Assembly: GCA_934047225.1 (NCBI GenBank)
Contig: OW204009.1
Location: forward strand, 19,589,161 to 19,653,160
From: Ypsolopha sequella
Lineage: Eukaryota; Arthropoda; Insecta; Lepidoptera; Ypsolophidae
Reading direction: 5' to 3'
Length of the DNA: 64,000 nt
Within the stretch, counting starts at the first letter, position 1. Every line of letters begins with the position of its first letter. The notes beneath the pieces were generated by a model. That model was not told where the DNA came from, did no database searches, and saw only the letters and a program-made list of their open reading frames with translations. Shown here one piece after another: positions 1-12,289 of this stretch. The position numbers and the translations under genes are program-made.

Positions 1-1479
1 GAGCTTTTAGCTTCGGATCTTTCAATAGTCTTCTCTCAAGCTGATAGAATTGCTTTATCGCAATGTCTTTTGAGTTGCCATATTTGCAACTAGGATCGTC
101 GTTACGAAACGGTAAGTTGACAATATAGCGTCCTGATTTATCTCTCCTGGTAGTTTCTGCAAAGATCTGTTCGCACTTTTCTTCTTCTTCGCTGAGTTGA
201 GATTGATCGGCAATTTTATTATCATCTTCAAGCTCCCAGAATTTCTTCAGAAGCTCAATTTCATTGGTTCTATGGGCATGATGACACAAAATTGTGTTGG
301 TTACGGTATTGCTTTGAACTGGACCTGAGAGAATCCAACCCAGTGTGGTGTTTTGAGCAATTGGTGCACCAGGTGAACCCTTGATTATACCGTCTAATAA
401 AATTTGCCCATAGACATCCGCTCCAAGGAGCATATCAATTTTATTTGGAGTACCAAATGATGGATCTGCTAAACTGATATCAGTGAACTCGGGCCAAAAC
501 TCAACAACAATACGTCGCTCGGGAAGAACTGATGTGAGCTTGGGGAGCACAAAAGCTTGAAGGCAAATTTTGAATTTGCTATGAAGTGATTGCAGTTCGA
601 TCGAAACCTTCGCTTTTGATGTTACCGAACTAGTTGAGTCACTTCCAAGACCAATTATGGAGCTTTTGTGTGGGTTTTTCTTAAGCCCAAGAAGTTGAAC
701 CGCAGATTCCGATATAAATGAACCTTGTGAACCTTGATCTACCAAACACCTGAGTGTTACTAGAGAGCCTGTGTTGGACTTAGCATTAACCAATGCTGTG
801 GCAAGTAAAACTTGACCATTGGGATTAGAAAACAAGGCTGTGATGTTGCTTGTAGGCTCTTCTTGTTGTGATGTGGATGGTGTCGCTGGAGCAACACCCT
901 GATCAGCTGAATGATTAGTGTCTGCTAAATAAGTGACATTTTTGGGATGCAATAATGAGTGATGCTTCCTTTTACAAAGGCGGCATCTAGAGGATTGGTG
1001 GCAAGTATAAACTGAGTGACCAGAACCGAGGCAATTAAAACACAATTTATTAGATTGGACGAAACTACGTCGAGTATCAGTGTCGCCCTTTGCAAACTTT
1101 TTACAGTTACAAAGACGATGATCTTCCTTACAAAAGATACATGACAATTTCGCTGTATGCAAAACTTTGAGATTGTTGTGTGAAGTGACATTTGTACATT
1201 TCTGTGACATATTTTGTTTGGTCAACTTAGGATCTATGAACTCCAAAGCACGTGATCTGGTTTCTAAAAATACTTTGAATTCAGCTAATGTAGGTAGTTC
1301 ATTGGAAGATTCACTAATCCTAAGTTCCCACTGTTTTCGGGACTCGCCATCTAATTTGAGGCTTAGAATATAAATCACAATTGTGTCCTATGAACTCACG
1401 TCGATAGACAAATTTTTTAAAGCAAAGAGGCATTCATTTGTCGTGTCTAATAATTCTCTTAATGCACTCGAGGACTCTG
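1..1479 (-). pseudogene. BEL/Pao retrotransposon gag-pol, 5' part, broken and cut by the window edge
   Basis: Read on the minus strand, one frame stays open for about 460 codons from 1387 to the window edge. In order it shows a gag C-terminal part, a cysteine/histidine knuckle region (CIFC...CNC, then CFNCLGSGH, then CRLCKRKHH, about 950-1145), a retropepsin-like DUF1758 domain with LVDQGSQGSFIS (about 725-770), LLGADVYGQILLDG (about 390-430) and LGWILSG (about 325-345). This order is typical of BEL/Pao elements. Upstream, gag continues in the same frame to about 1480 but is interrupted by a TAG at 1388-1390, where the family normally has Trp. Reverse transcriptase should follow to the left of position 1 and is outside the window. 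Family call is firm; activity is excluded by the stop and the scrambled 5' side. Confidence 0.85.
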
Positions 1480-1655
1480 TCGTAATGTTTCTTTGGTAAG
1501 CATCAGCAATGATTAAATTCGTGAAGTGTGACATACGTGGAAGTATGATTGGATGGTTGCTTTTATACCGGCTTCCCACAGCCCGCCAAAGTTTGGAGAA
1601 TGAGGTGGGATAAAGTGCCACGTGGTACCATTTGTAGCGAGTTGATTGAAAAAGT
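1480..1655 (-). pseudogene. Scrambled BEL/Pao integrase pieces joined to gag
   Basis: On the minus strand, about 1560-1650 reads WHFIPPHSPNFGGLWEAGIK, the block around the catalytic Glu of BEL integrase. Directly after it, in another frame, comes HPIILPRMSHFTNLII, which belongs N-terminal of the core in intact elements. Gag sequence (SSALRELLD) follows. The order integrase core, integrase N-terminal part, gag is therefore reversed relative to an intact element. This is a rearranged fossil, not a gene. Confidence 0.7.
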
Positions 1656-1996
1656 ACAAAAGTGAAAAAGTACAACTGAGTACTCTATTCTAACTTTACG
1701 TATTGGAAAATAGACTTTAAAGTAAAACTTGGACTTGTAAAATTTAAAAATAATTAGTTTAGACTTAGAATAATTCTCTTAAAAACGAAGATACGGGGAA
1801 CCTACGCCCAATTTTCGATAGATATTAAAAACACTTAGAAAATTTGTGAAGATTCAACTTTGGACCTGTCGTTTTTTTGTCAAAATTATATGCTCAGAGA
1901 CTTAGAAATATACTATTTGAACATTCTGATTAATACATCACCTAACTGAAGATGGAAGCACGTATTCAAGTACAGAATGATTTATTTAAGAGGATA
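1656..1996. other. AT-rich stretch without recognised gene
   Basis: No coding frame, repeat or RNA gene was recognised. It lies between the BEL remnant and the first 67-bp direct repeat and may be LTR or leader of that element, but no matching partner was found here. Confidence 0.4.
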
Positions 1997-2650
1997 AACA
2001 AAAACTTATATAATACAAAACTGAACTCCAAACTAATAATGGGGTCTTGACAGATTAGACATTCTGCCCACCAAGGAAAAATTTCAACATTTTCCTGACT
2101 ATGTCATCACATAACTAACTTATTAAACAAAACAAAGTGAAAGCTCACTTAATATATTGGTTAGTTCACACAAATCGATAAGTCCGAGTAGTACAATATT
2201 TAGAAACAAAAATAATAATTTGACGTCACGTCCTGTCCTGTGACGTCACTCCTCAGCTTCCGTGCAAGCGACCGATGATCCACTCTTCCTTCCTTGGCAG
2301 CGGCTCCGTGATGACAGCACACAGCCTCTGAGTCAGCGCCCGTGGACGTACTTGCTCCAAACTCCTTGTGCCGTTAATCCGGCTCGAAGGACCATGAACA
2401 ATTGTCCCAAATGAAACACCGCGTGATATTGAACCTTATATAATATCAGGTGTATTGATAGGTTGAATAGGTTGAAATGGTTGGTTTGCAAATGATACTC
2501 GGAATGACTACTGGTAATGTTAAAGAACAATCGATATCGCGATGTAGAATACCCACAACGCCATCTAGTTGGTGACTGAGGTGAACAAAAACTTATATAA
2601 TACAAAACTGAACTCCAAACTAATAATGGGGTCTTGACAGATTAGACATT
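1997..2650. repeat. 67-bp direct repeats flanking a 520-bp GC-richer segment
   Basis: The 67 bp at 1997-2063 and 2584-2650 appear identical; both contain GGGGTCTTGACAGATTAGAC. The segment between is richer in GC than its surroundings. It carries two perfect TGACGTCA palindromes (2221-2228 and 2241-2248). On the minus strand the repeat contains TATATAAG, so it could be part of an LTR or promoter. The identity of the element is unknown. Confidence 0.65.
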
Positions 2651-2880
2651 GTACCTACCTACTAACTACGCACAATATAGGTAGTGCCAAATAGTAGCGC
2701 TAATATCGCCGGGAAATTATAATACAAGTTCCGCTACTACAAGCTAGGTGGTAGCGTAGTTCCAGTGGCGCTAGTACCGCGGTGAAAAAAAATAATAACT
2801 TCTCCTACTACACGCTAGGTGGCAGCACAAGTGCCATTTTTCTATCGAGATAGCTAAAAATATTTCGATCGAGATTTTAA
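2651..2880. repeat. Short duplicated module, two divergent copies
   Basis: Two copies of a module containing CTACTACANGCTAGGTGG occur at about 2732 and 2804, each after a TA-rich run and followed by a GTAGC/GGCAGC stretch. No coding potential was seen. Confidence 0.45.
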
Positions 2881-5800
2881 AATGATCATTATGTCTTCCA
2901 GAAGAAATGCTACTGGTTAAAACCTGTACAGGTGTATGCCACAGGCCTTTGCCTATCACCTAAATGTATTTTTGGTGATTTATTAGGTTCAGTTTATTTA
3001 TAATTAATTTGAAAAAAGTGAATTTTGTTTTAAAACTAAATTTATTATAACAGCTTCCAGATGATTTGCTACAGCATGAGACCTGTACAGGTGTATGCCA
3101 CAGGTTATTGCTTATCTATTAAAAGTAAATTCAAAGTCTTTTAAGGTTCAGGTCTTTTTAAATTAATTTTTTAATTTTGCATTTTTTTTTAGTTCTAAAT
3201 TAATTATTTCAACTTCTGCATGACGTGCCACAGCACAAAACAAATACAGACTTATAAAATAGGCTTCTGTCTATCACATAAATGTGTTTTTGTGTTCCTA
3301 CGAAAGAAACTTTATTTTTAAATTGCAATTTGCTACCAGTACTAGCGCGTTAAAAGCGGTTTGCTACTTTTAATATAATATTTTACCGTCCACATGAATT
3401 GCTACAGCATGAAACTTATACAGGTGTATGGCTAAAGCTAATGTCAATCCTTTTAATGGATTTTAAAAGTTTTTTAAGGTTCAGCTCTTTTTGAAATAAT
3501 TTTTAACGCAAATTTTTATTTTAAGAGAAGGTATGTGAATAATAAAAACTTCCAGATGAATTGCTACAGCATGAGACCTATATAAGTGCATGCCACAGGT
3601 GCAAGCCTATCTTCTAAAAGTAAATTCAAAGTCTTTCAAGGTTCAGGTTTTTTTAAATTAATTTTTTAATTTTGCATCTTTTTTTTTTTTTTAGTTAATT
3701 AAAACAACTTCCAGATAAATTGCTACAGCATAAAACCTAAACAGATGCATGCTATAGGTGCGTGCCTATCTTTTTAAAGTAAATATAAAGTCTTTTAAGG
3801 TTCAGGTCTTTTTAAATTAATTTTTTAGTTTTGCATCTTTATTTTATATATAAATTAATTAAAACAACTTCCAGATGAATTGCTACAGCATGAGACCTAT
3901 ACAGATGCATGCTACACGTACGTGCCTATTTTTCAAAAGTAAATTCAAAGTTTTTTAAGGTTCAAGTTTTTTAGTTTTGCAACTTTTTTTTTTTTTAATT
4001 AATTAAAACAACTTTCAGATGAATTGCTACAGCATGAGACCTATACAAGTGCATGCTACGGGTGCATGCCTATCTTTTAAAAGTAAAATCAAAGTCTTTT
4101 ATGGTTCAGGTCTTTTTAAATTAATTTTTTAATTTTGCATTTTTATTTTATATATAAATTAATTAAAACAACTTCCAGATGAATTGCTACATCATGAGAC
4201 CTATACAGATGCATGTAACACGTGCGTGTCTATCTTTCAAAAGTAAATTCATAGTTTTTTAAGGTTCAGGTTTTTTTTAATTAATTTTTTAGTTTTGCAT
4301 CTTTTTTTTTTTCGAAATTAATAAAATTAACTACCAGATGAATTGCTACAGCATTAAACCTATACAGATGCATGCTATAGGTGCGTGTCTATCTTTTAAA
4401 AGTAAATTTAAAGTCTTTTAAGGTTCAGGTTTTTTTAATAAATTTTTTAGTTTTGCAACTTTTTTTTTTTAATTAATTAAAACAACTTCCAGATGAATTG
4501 CTACAGCATGAGACCTATACAGGTGCATGCTACAGGTGCATGTCTATCTTTTTAAAGTAAATTCAAAGTCTTTTAAGGTTCAGGTTTTTTTTTATATTTT
4601 TTTTAATTTTGCATTTTTGTTTTTTATCTAAATTAATTATTTTAACCTCTGGATGACGTGCCACACTACAAAACAAATACAAACGTATCATATTGGCTTC
4701 TGTCTATCACATAAATGTGTTTTTGTATTCCTACGAAAGCAAACTTATTTTTAAATTGCAATTTGCTACCAGTACTAGCGCGTTAAAAGCGGTTTGCTAC
4801 TTTTAATATGATATATTACCGTTCACGTGAATTGCTACAGCATGAAACTTATACACTTATGCCTTAAGCTAGTGTCAATCGTCTTAATGGGTTTTAAAAG
4901 TTTTTTAAGGTTCAGCTCTTTTTGAAATAATTTTTAGAGCAAATTTTCTTTTTAAGTGAAGGTATATGAATAATTAAAACTTCCAGATGAATCGCTACAG
5001 CATGAGACCTATACAGGTGCATGCCACGGGTGCATGCCTATCTTTTAAAAGTAAATTCAAAGTCTTTTAAGGTTAAGGTTTTTTTTACAAAATTTTTAAA
5101 TTTTGCATCTTTTTTTTTCAAAATTAATAAAATTAACTACCAGAAGAATTGCTTCAGCATAGGACCTATACAAATGCATGTTATAGGTGCGTGCCTATCT
5201 TTTAAAAGTAAATTCAAAGTCTTTTAAGGTTCAGGTTTTTTTAAATTAATTTTTTAGTTTTGCATGTTTATTTTATATCTAAATTAATTAAAACAACTTC
5301 CACATGAATTGCTACAGCATGAGACCTAAACAGATGCATGCTACACGTGCGTGCCTATCTTTCAAAAATAAATTCAAAGTTTTTTAAGGTTCAGGTTTTT
5401 TAAATTAATTTTTTAGTTTTGCAACTTTTTTTTTTAAATTAATTAAAACAACTTCCAGATGAATTGCTACAGCATGAAACCTATACAGGTGCATGCCACA
5501 GGTGCATGCCTATCTTTTAAAAGTAAACTCAAAGCCATTTAAGGTTCAGGTTTTTTTAAATAATTTTTTTAATTTTGCATCTTTATTTTATTTCTAAATT
5601 TATTAAAACAACTTTCAGATGAATTGCTACAGCATGAGACCTATACAAATGCATGCTACAGGTGCATGCTTATCTTCTTAAAGCAAATTCAAAGTCTTTT
5701 AAGGTTCAGGTTTTTTTAAATAAATTTTTGAATTTTGCATTTTTATTTTGTTTCTAAATTAATTATTTTAACCTCTGGATGACGTGCCACAGCACAAAAA

Positions 5801-8640
5801 AAATACAAACGTATCATATTGGCTTCTGTCTATCACATAAATGTGTTTTTGTATTCCTATGAAAGCAAACTTATTTTTAAATTGCAATTTGCTACCAGTA
5901 CTAGCGCGTTAAAAGCGGTTTGCTACTTTTAATATGATATATTACCGTCCACATGAATTGCTACAGCATGAAACTTATACACTTATGTCTTCAGCTAGTG
6001 TCAATCGTTTTAGTGGGTTTTAAAAGTTTTTTAAGGTTCAGCTCTTTTTGAAATAATTTTTAGAGCAAATTTTTTTTTTAAGTGAAGGTATATGAATAAT
6101 TAAAACTTCCAGATGAATCGCTACAGCATGAGACCTATACAGGTGCATGCCACGGGTGCATGCCTATCTTTTAAAAGTAAATTCAAAGTCTTTTAAGGTT
6201 AAGATTTTTTTTACAAAATTTTTAAATTTTGCATCTTTTTTATTTCAAAATTAATAAAATTAACTACCAGAAGAATTGCTTCATCATAGGACCTATACAA
6301 ATGCATGCTATAGGTGCGTGCCTATCTTTTAAAAGTAAATGCAAAGTCTTTTAAGGTTCAGCTTTTTTTAAATTAATTTTTTAGTTTTGCATGTTTATTT
6401 TATATCTAAATTAATTAAAACAACTTCCACATGAATTGCTACAGCATGAGACCTAAACAGATGCATGCTACACGTGCGTGGCTATCTTTCAAAAATAAAT
6501 TCAAAGTTTTTTAAGGTTCAGGTTTTTTAAATTATTTTTTTAGTTTTGCAACTTTTTTTTTTTTTAATTAATTAAAACAACTTCCAGATGAATGGCTACA
6601 GCATGAGACCTATACAGGTGCATGCCACAGGTGCATGCCTATCTTTTAAAAGTAAACTCAAAGCCATTTAAGGTTCAGGTTTTTTTAAATATTTTTTTTA
6701 ATTTTGCATCTTTATTTTATTTCTAAATTTATTAAAACAACTTCCGGATGAATTGCTACAGCATAAGACCTATGCAAGTGCATGCTACAGGTGCATGCTT
6801 ATCTTTTAAAAGTAAATTCAAAGTCTTTTAAGGTTCAGGTTTTTTTAAATAAATTTTTGAATTTTGCATTTTTATTTTATTTCTAAATTAATTATTTTAA
6901 CCTCTGGATGACGTGCCACAGCACAAAAAAAATACAAACGTATCATATTGGCGTCTGTCTATCACATAAATGTGTTTTTGTATTCCTACGAAAGCAAACT
7001 TATTTTTAAATTGCAATTTGCTACCAGTACTAGCGCGTTAAAAGCGGTTTGCTACTTTTAATATGATATATTACCGTCCACATGAATTGCTACAGCATGA
7101 AACTTATACAAGTGTATGCCTTAAGCTAGTGTCAATCGTTTTAATGGGTTTTGAAAGTTTTTTAAGGTTCAGCTCTTTTTGAAATAATTTTTAAAGCAAA
7201 TTTTCATTTTAAGTGAAGGTATATGAATAATTAAAACTTCCAGATGAATCGCTACAGCATGAGACCTATACAGGTGCATGCCACAGGTGCATGCCTATCT
7301 TTTAAAAGTAAATTCAAAGCCTTTTAAGGTTCAGGTTTTTTTTAATATTTTTTTTTATTTATATCTTTATTTTATTTTTAAATTAATTAAAACAACTTCC
7401 AGATGAATTGCTACAGCATGAGACTTATACAGGTTCATGCTACAGGTGCATGCCTATCTTTTAAAAGTAAATTCAAAGTCTTTTAAGGTTCAGGTTTTTT
7501 AAAATAAATTTTTGAATTTTGCATTTTTATTTTATTTCTAAATTAATTACTTTAACCTCTGGATGACGTGCCACAGCACAAAACAAATACAAACGTATCA
7601 TATTGGCTTCTGTCTATCACATAAATGTGTTTTTGTATTCCTACGAAAGCAAACTTATTTTTAAATTGCAATTTGCTACCAGTACTAGCGCGTTAAAAGC
7701 GGTTTGCTACTTTTAATATGATATATTACCGTCCACATGAATTGCTACAGCATGAAACTTATACAGGTGTATGCCTTAAGCTAGTGTCAATCGTTTTAAT
7801 GGGTTTTAAAAGTTTTTTAAGGTTCACCTCTTTTTGAAATAATTTTTAAAGCAAATTTTCATTTTAAGTGAAGGTATATGAATAATTAAAACTTCCAGAT
7901 GAATCGCTACAGCATGAGACCTATACAGGTGCATGCCACAGTTGCATGCCTATCTTTTAAAAGTAAACTCAAAGCCTTTTAAGATTTAGGTTTTTTTAAA
8001 TATTTTTTTTATTTCTATCTTTATTTTATTTTTAAATTAATTAAAACAACTTCCAGATGAATTGCTACAGCATGAGACTTATACAGGTTCATGCTACAGG
8101 TGCATGCCTATCTTTTAAAAGTAAATTTAAAGTATTTTAAGGTTTAGGTTTATTTTAATAAATTTTTTAATTTTGCATTTTTATTTTATTTCCAAATTAA
8201 TTAAAACAACTCCCAGATGAGTTGCTACAGTATGAGACCTGCACAGATGTATGCCATAGGTTGCTGTCTATCATTTAGATGTTTACATGTTGACTTTTAA
8301 GGTTCAGCTTATTTTTAAAATCGTTGGGTAGCTAAACATTTTGTTTAAGCCATAGCAGCTTTTAGGTGGTTTTGTTTTACACGGAACAAACAGAAGTATG
8401 TGCCTACGGCTGCTGTTCATCACTCTCAAGTGAATTTGTGTTCATTTCAAGTCAAAAATGCCATTTATTAAATTTTTAAATACGACATTTTTATTTGGTC
8501 GGGTTATATCTTTAAAACCGGTTCGTTAAAAGTGGTTCGCTAACTTCAACTCGGTTCAAAATGGAATCTTTTATAATCGACATCTGTTAAGACGACATAG
8601 CTTCAAAAAAGTTTTTGAGACAGTGTAAATCTCAAATTAT
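2881..8640. repeat. Complex satellite: ~155-bp monomers with a ~1.13-kb higher-order unit
   Basis: A degenerate monomer of about 145-170 bp, with core GAATTGCTACAGCATGAGAC followed by GGTGCATGC pairs, a TTTTAAGGTTCAGG box and T-rich and AATTAATT tracts, repeats from about 2.9 to 8.3 kb. A different module starting AACCTCTGGATGACGTGCC and containing GCTACCAGTACTAGCGCG recurs at 4644, 5770, 6899 and 7554, with a diverged copy at about 3211. Intervals are 1126, 1129 and 655 bp, so the satellite has a higher-order period. The flanks (8330-8640) hold decayed versions. There are no long ORFs; short ones are chance. Confidence 0.85.
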
Positions 8641-8779
8641 AAATAGGTACTATAATTCTAAAATATATATTTATTATAAAGGTGTCATTTTACAAGACAA
8701 TGAAAGAGCCTTAAATGTAATATAGAGAAGTTCACTTTATCGAAAAATGTTAGTTTGGTAGTAGGCAAGTAACGAAAAC

Positions 8780-10657
8780 ATGTTGCATCGGCAAGGGTTG
8801 TAGCTCTGTAACTACGTACCGCACCATGTTGCATCGGCAAGGGTTGTAGCTCTGTAACTACGTACCGCACCATGTTGCATCGGCAAGGGTTGTAGCTCTG
8901 TAACTACGTACCGCACCATGCACATCGGCAAGGGTTCTAGCTCTGTAACTACGTACCGCACCATGTTGCATCGGCAAGGGTTCTAGCTCTGTAACTACGT
9001 ACCGCACCATGCACATCGGCAAGGGTTCTAGCTCTGTAACTACGTACCGCACCATGTTGCATCGGCAAGGGTTGTAGCTCTGTAACTACGTACCGCACCA
9101 TGTTGCATCGGCAAGGGTTGTAGCTCTGTAACTACGTACCGCACCATGCACATCGGCAAGGGTTCTAGCTCTGTAACTACGTACCGCACCATGTTGCATC
9201 GGCAAGGGTTGTAGCTCTGTAACTACGTACCGCACCATGCACATCGGCAAGGGTTCTAGCTCTGTAACTACGTACCGCACCATGTTGCATCGGCAAGGGT
9301 TGTAGCTCTGTAACTACGTACCGCACCATGTTGCATCGGCAAGGGTTGTAGCTCTGTAACTACGTACCGCACCATGCACATCGGCAAGGGTTCTAGCTCT
9401 GTAACTACGTACCGCACCATGTTGCATCGGCAAGGGTTGTAGCTCTGTAGCTACGTACCGCACCATGTTGCATCGGCAAGGGTTGTAGCTCTGTAACTAC
9501 GTGACGCACCATGTTGCATCGGCAAGGGTTGTAGCTCTGTAACTACGTACCGCACCATGTTGCATCGGCAAGGGTTGTAGCTCTGTAACTACGTACCGCA
9601 CCATGCACATCGGCAAGGGTTCTAGCTCTGTAACTACGTACCGCACCATGTTGCATCGGCAAGGGTTGTAGCTCTGTAACTACGTACCGCACCATTTTGC
9701 ATCGGCAAGGGTTGTAGCTCTGTAACTACGTACCGCACCATGCACATCGGCAAGGGTTGTAGCTCTGTAACTACGTACCGCACCATGTTGCATCGGCAAG
9801 GGTTGTAGCTCTGTAACTACGTACCGCACCATGCACATCGGCAAGGGTTCTAGCTCTGTAACTACGTACCGCACCATGTTGCATCGGCAAGGGTTGTAGC
9901 TCTGTAACTACGTACCGCACCATGTTGCATCGGCAAGGGTTGTAGCTCTGTAACTACGTACCGCACCATGTTGCATCGGCAAGGGTTGTAGCTCTGTAAC
10001 TACGTACCGCACCATGTTGCATCGGCAAGGGTTCTAGCTTTGTAACTACGTACCGCACCATGTTGCATCGGCAAGGGTTGTAGCTCTGTAACTACGTACC
10101 GCACCATGTTGCATCGGCAAGGGTTGTAGCTCTGTAACTACGTACCGCACCATGTTGCATCGGCAAGGGTTGTAGCTCTGTAACTACGTACCGCACCATG
10201 TTGTATCGGCAAGGGTTCTAGCTCTGTAACTACGTACCGCACCATGTTGCATCGGCAAGGGTTCTAGCTCTGTAACTACGTACCGCACCATGTTGCATCG
10301 GCAAGGGTTGTAGCTCTGTAACTACGTACCGCACCATGTTGCATTGGCAAGGGTTGTAGCTCTGTAACTACGTACCGCACCATGTTGCATCGGCAAGGGT
10401 TGTAGCTCTGTAACTACGTACCGCACCATGTTGCATCGGCAAGGGTTGTAGCTCTGTAACTACGTACCGCACTATGTTGCATCGGCAAGGGTTGTAGCTC
10501 TGTAACTACGTACCGCACCATGTTGCATCGGCAAGGGTTGTAGCTCTGTAACTACGTACCGCACCATGTTGCATCGGCAAGGGTTCTAGCTCTGTAACTA
10601 CGTACCGCACCATGTTGCATCGGCAAGGGTTGTAGCTCTGTAACTACGTACCGCACC
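8780..10657. repeat. Minisatellite, 41 copies of a 46/45-bp unit
   Basis: The main unit is 46 bp: ATGTTGCATCGG, AAGGGTTGTAG, CTCTGTAACTACGTACCGCACC. A 45-bp variant has ATGCACATCGG and GGGTTCTAG. Eight 45-bp and thirty-three 46-bp units account exactly for the 1878 bp. The short type occurs only in the left half (8.9-9.9 kb), partly alternating with the long type. Part of the unit can fold (GTAG...CTAC). Minus-strand ORFs with VRYVVTEL repeats are artefacts of the repeat. Confidence 0.95.
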
Positions 10658-10821
10658 ATACACTATTTATTTATATATCGTTAAGGAGAGCAAAGTAGTC
10701 AATACTCAGACACTTTTGATTCATGCCGCTAGATGGCGCCAATGCTACGTAACACATTACGCAGTTTAAGCTAAACATAAACGCTTACAAGGATGTAATT
10801 TGCATATTAATCGTTAGTATA

Positions 10822-11846
10822 CAGGATGGAAAAAATGACAGAGCCCTGGAGGGGAACTACCTTAAATCCTTTAGTTAGCTCATTTTACTGAAAGGAAACA
10901 TTCCTTTATTTTTTAAAAGAAACAAAACTGCATTCAAAGATCTTCTAAAATTTGCTTATCTCACCCGGGAACTGAACCAACTAAAAATTTAAAAATTAAA
11001 CCCTCGCTATTTTATTTTACGAATCGGTAGGATTATTGTTCAGGATAAAATTTGTCTACTAAACTAAAGTCTTACACTCATCTGTTGTACGAGATACCCA
11101 TGAAATTGAATATTTATTACAATTTCTTTATTAACAAAACCTCGTACTGTTCACTTGTAAAGTAATAATTATACGCCAATATTACACAATGACAGCACGG
11201 AATGAAAGCAAAACAAAACAAAATTTGAATTTCGAAAGAATACTTTTATCGATTTTAAAAATGTTGAAAGTTATGGTTCGAACTTTAAATTTGTTGCTCC
11301 GCGTTGCAAAAAAAATACGTTCCTTTTTAAACTTTTCGTCAGTACGCCTAGTGCAAGAAGTAATTGTGCACTGCATACATTTATTATTACCATTTAACGA
11401 TTTTCTTATTGAAGTATTCAACAAGGTACTTTAGATAAATAACATTAGCAAGCTTGTGTCTTTGGATGTAAGAGAGATAAGAAAATTATAACGTGTCATT
11501 TACTTGTTACAAGTGAACAGTAATAGGTATTATTAACAAAGAACTTGTAATAAATATTTAATTTCATGAGTATCTCGTACAACAGATGAGTGTAAGACCA
11601 AATGTTTATTAGACAAATTTTATTCTGAACAATAATCCTACCGATTCGTATGATAAAATAGCGTGGGTTTTTTTTTTTCATTTTTTGATGGTTCGATTCC
11701 CGGGTGAGACAAGCGAATTTCAGAATATATTTGAATGCAGTTTCGTTTCTTTTAAAAAATAAAGGAATGTTTCCTTTCAGTTAAATGAGCTAACTAAAGG
11801 ATTTAAGGTAGTTCCCCTCCAGGGCCCTTAAATTTTTTCCACCCTG
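10822..11846. mobile_element. Foldback (long inverted repeat) element, about 1.0 kb
   Basis: The two ends are inverted copies about 340 bp long: the left arm begins CAGGATGGAAAAAATGACAG and the right arm ends TTTTTTCCACCCTG. Both arms contain the GGAGGGGAACTACCTTAAATC block, a CCCGGG block and the TACGAGATACYCATGAAATT block (one on each strand). The middle (about 11160-11500) is AT-rich and has no convincing gene. Both sides carry TATA directly outside, consistent with a TA or TATA target duplication. A 14-bp direct repeat TAATCGTTAGTATA also lies at 10808-10821 and 11865-11878. It is a non-autonomous DNA element of unassigned superfamily. Confidence 0.8.
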
Positions 11847-11878
11847 TATATGTATATATATATATAATCGTTAGTATA

Positions 11879-12289
11879 TATGCAGATTAAGACGAAAAAG
11901 GTCGCGCTCGTTTAAAATTGTGACTCTTAAATACGCTTAATATAATATAGATAAAAATAAGTGACTTTTAATAGTTATATTGGATTTAACTTCAAATTTC
12001 ATAAAAAAATCGGTAATACTTGGGCTATATGCATCAGAGATAGCGAAAAGTGTCTAAAAAGAGAAAAGAGGAAGCCGAGGAACCCCGATTACGACCAGCC
12101 ATCTTGGCTGAACGGTCCCAAAGACGAAGGGATTTTTTTTAGGGTACCTCCCCTACACGTAAAGTGGGGATAAATTTTTTTTCGTCTATCCCCTAGTGTG
12201 GGGTGTCGTTGAATAGGTAATTTAAAAATATTAGGGGTGTGAAAATACCATTTTTCGATCCAGGGTTCCGTTTGCGAAATATTAAACTT
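11879..12289. other. Intron sequence, no recognised gene
   Basis: The stretch after the TA-rich run at about 11849-11866 shows no exon, RNA gene or complete transposon. Two short open frames overlap on opposite strands and have no recognisable domain. Confidence 0.4.

Noticed and set aside
8685..9877. Minus-strand ORFs with VRYVVTELEPLP repeats
   Set aside because: Artefacts of the 45/46-bp array.
8780..10657. CRISPR-like array
   Set aside because: Units follow each other without unique spacers, and the genome is eukaryotic.
11688..11706. tRNA B-box-like GGTTCGATTCCCGGGT, possible tRNA or SINE promoter
   Set aside because: No matching A box or cloverleaf upstream; it lies inside the arm of the foldback element.
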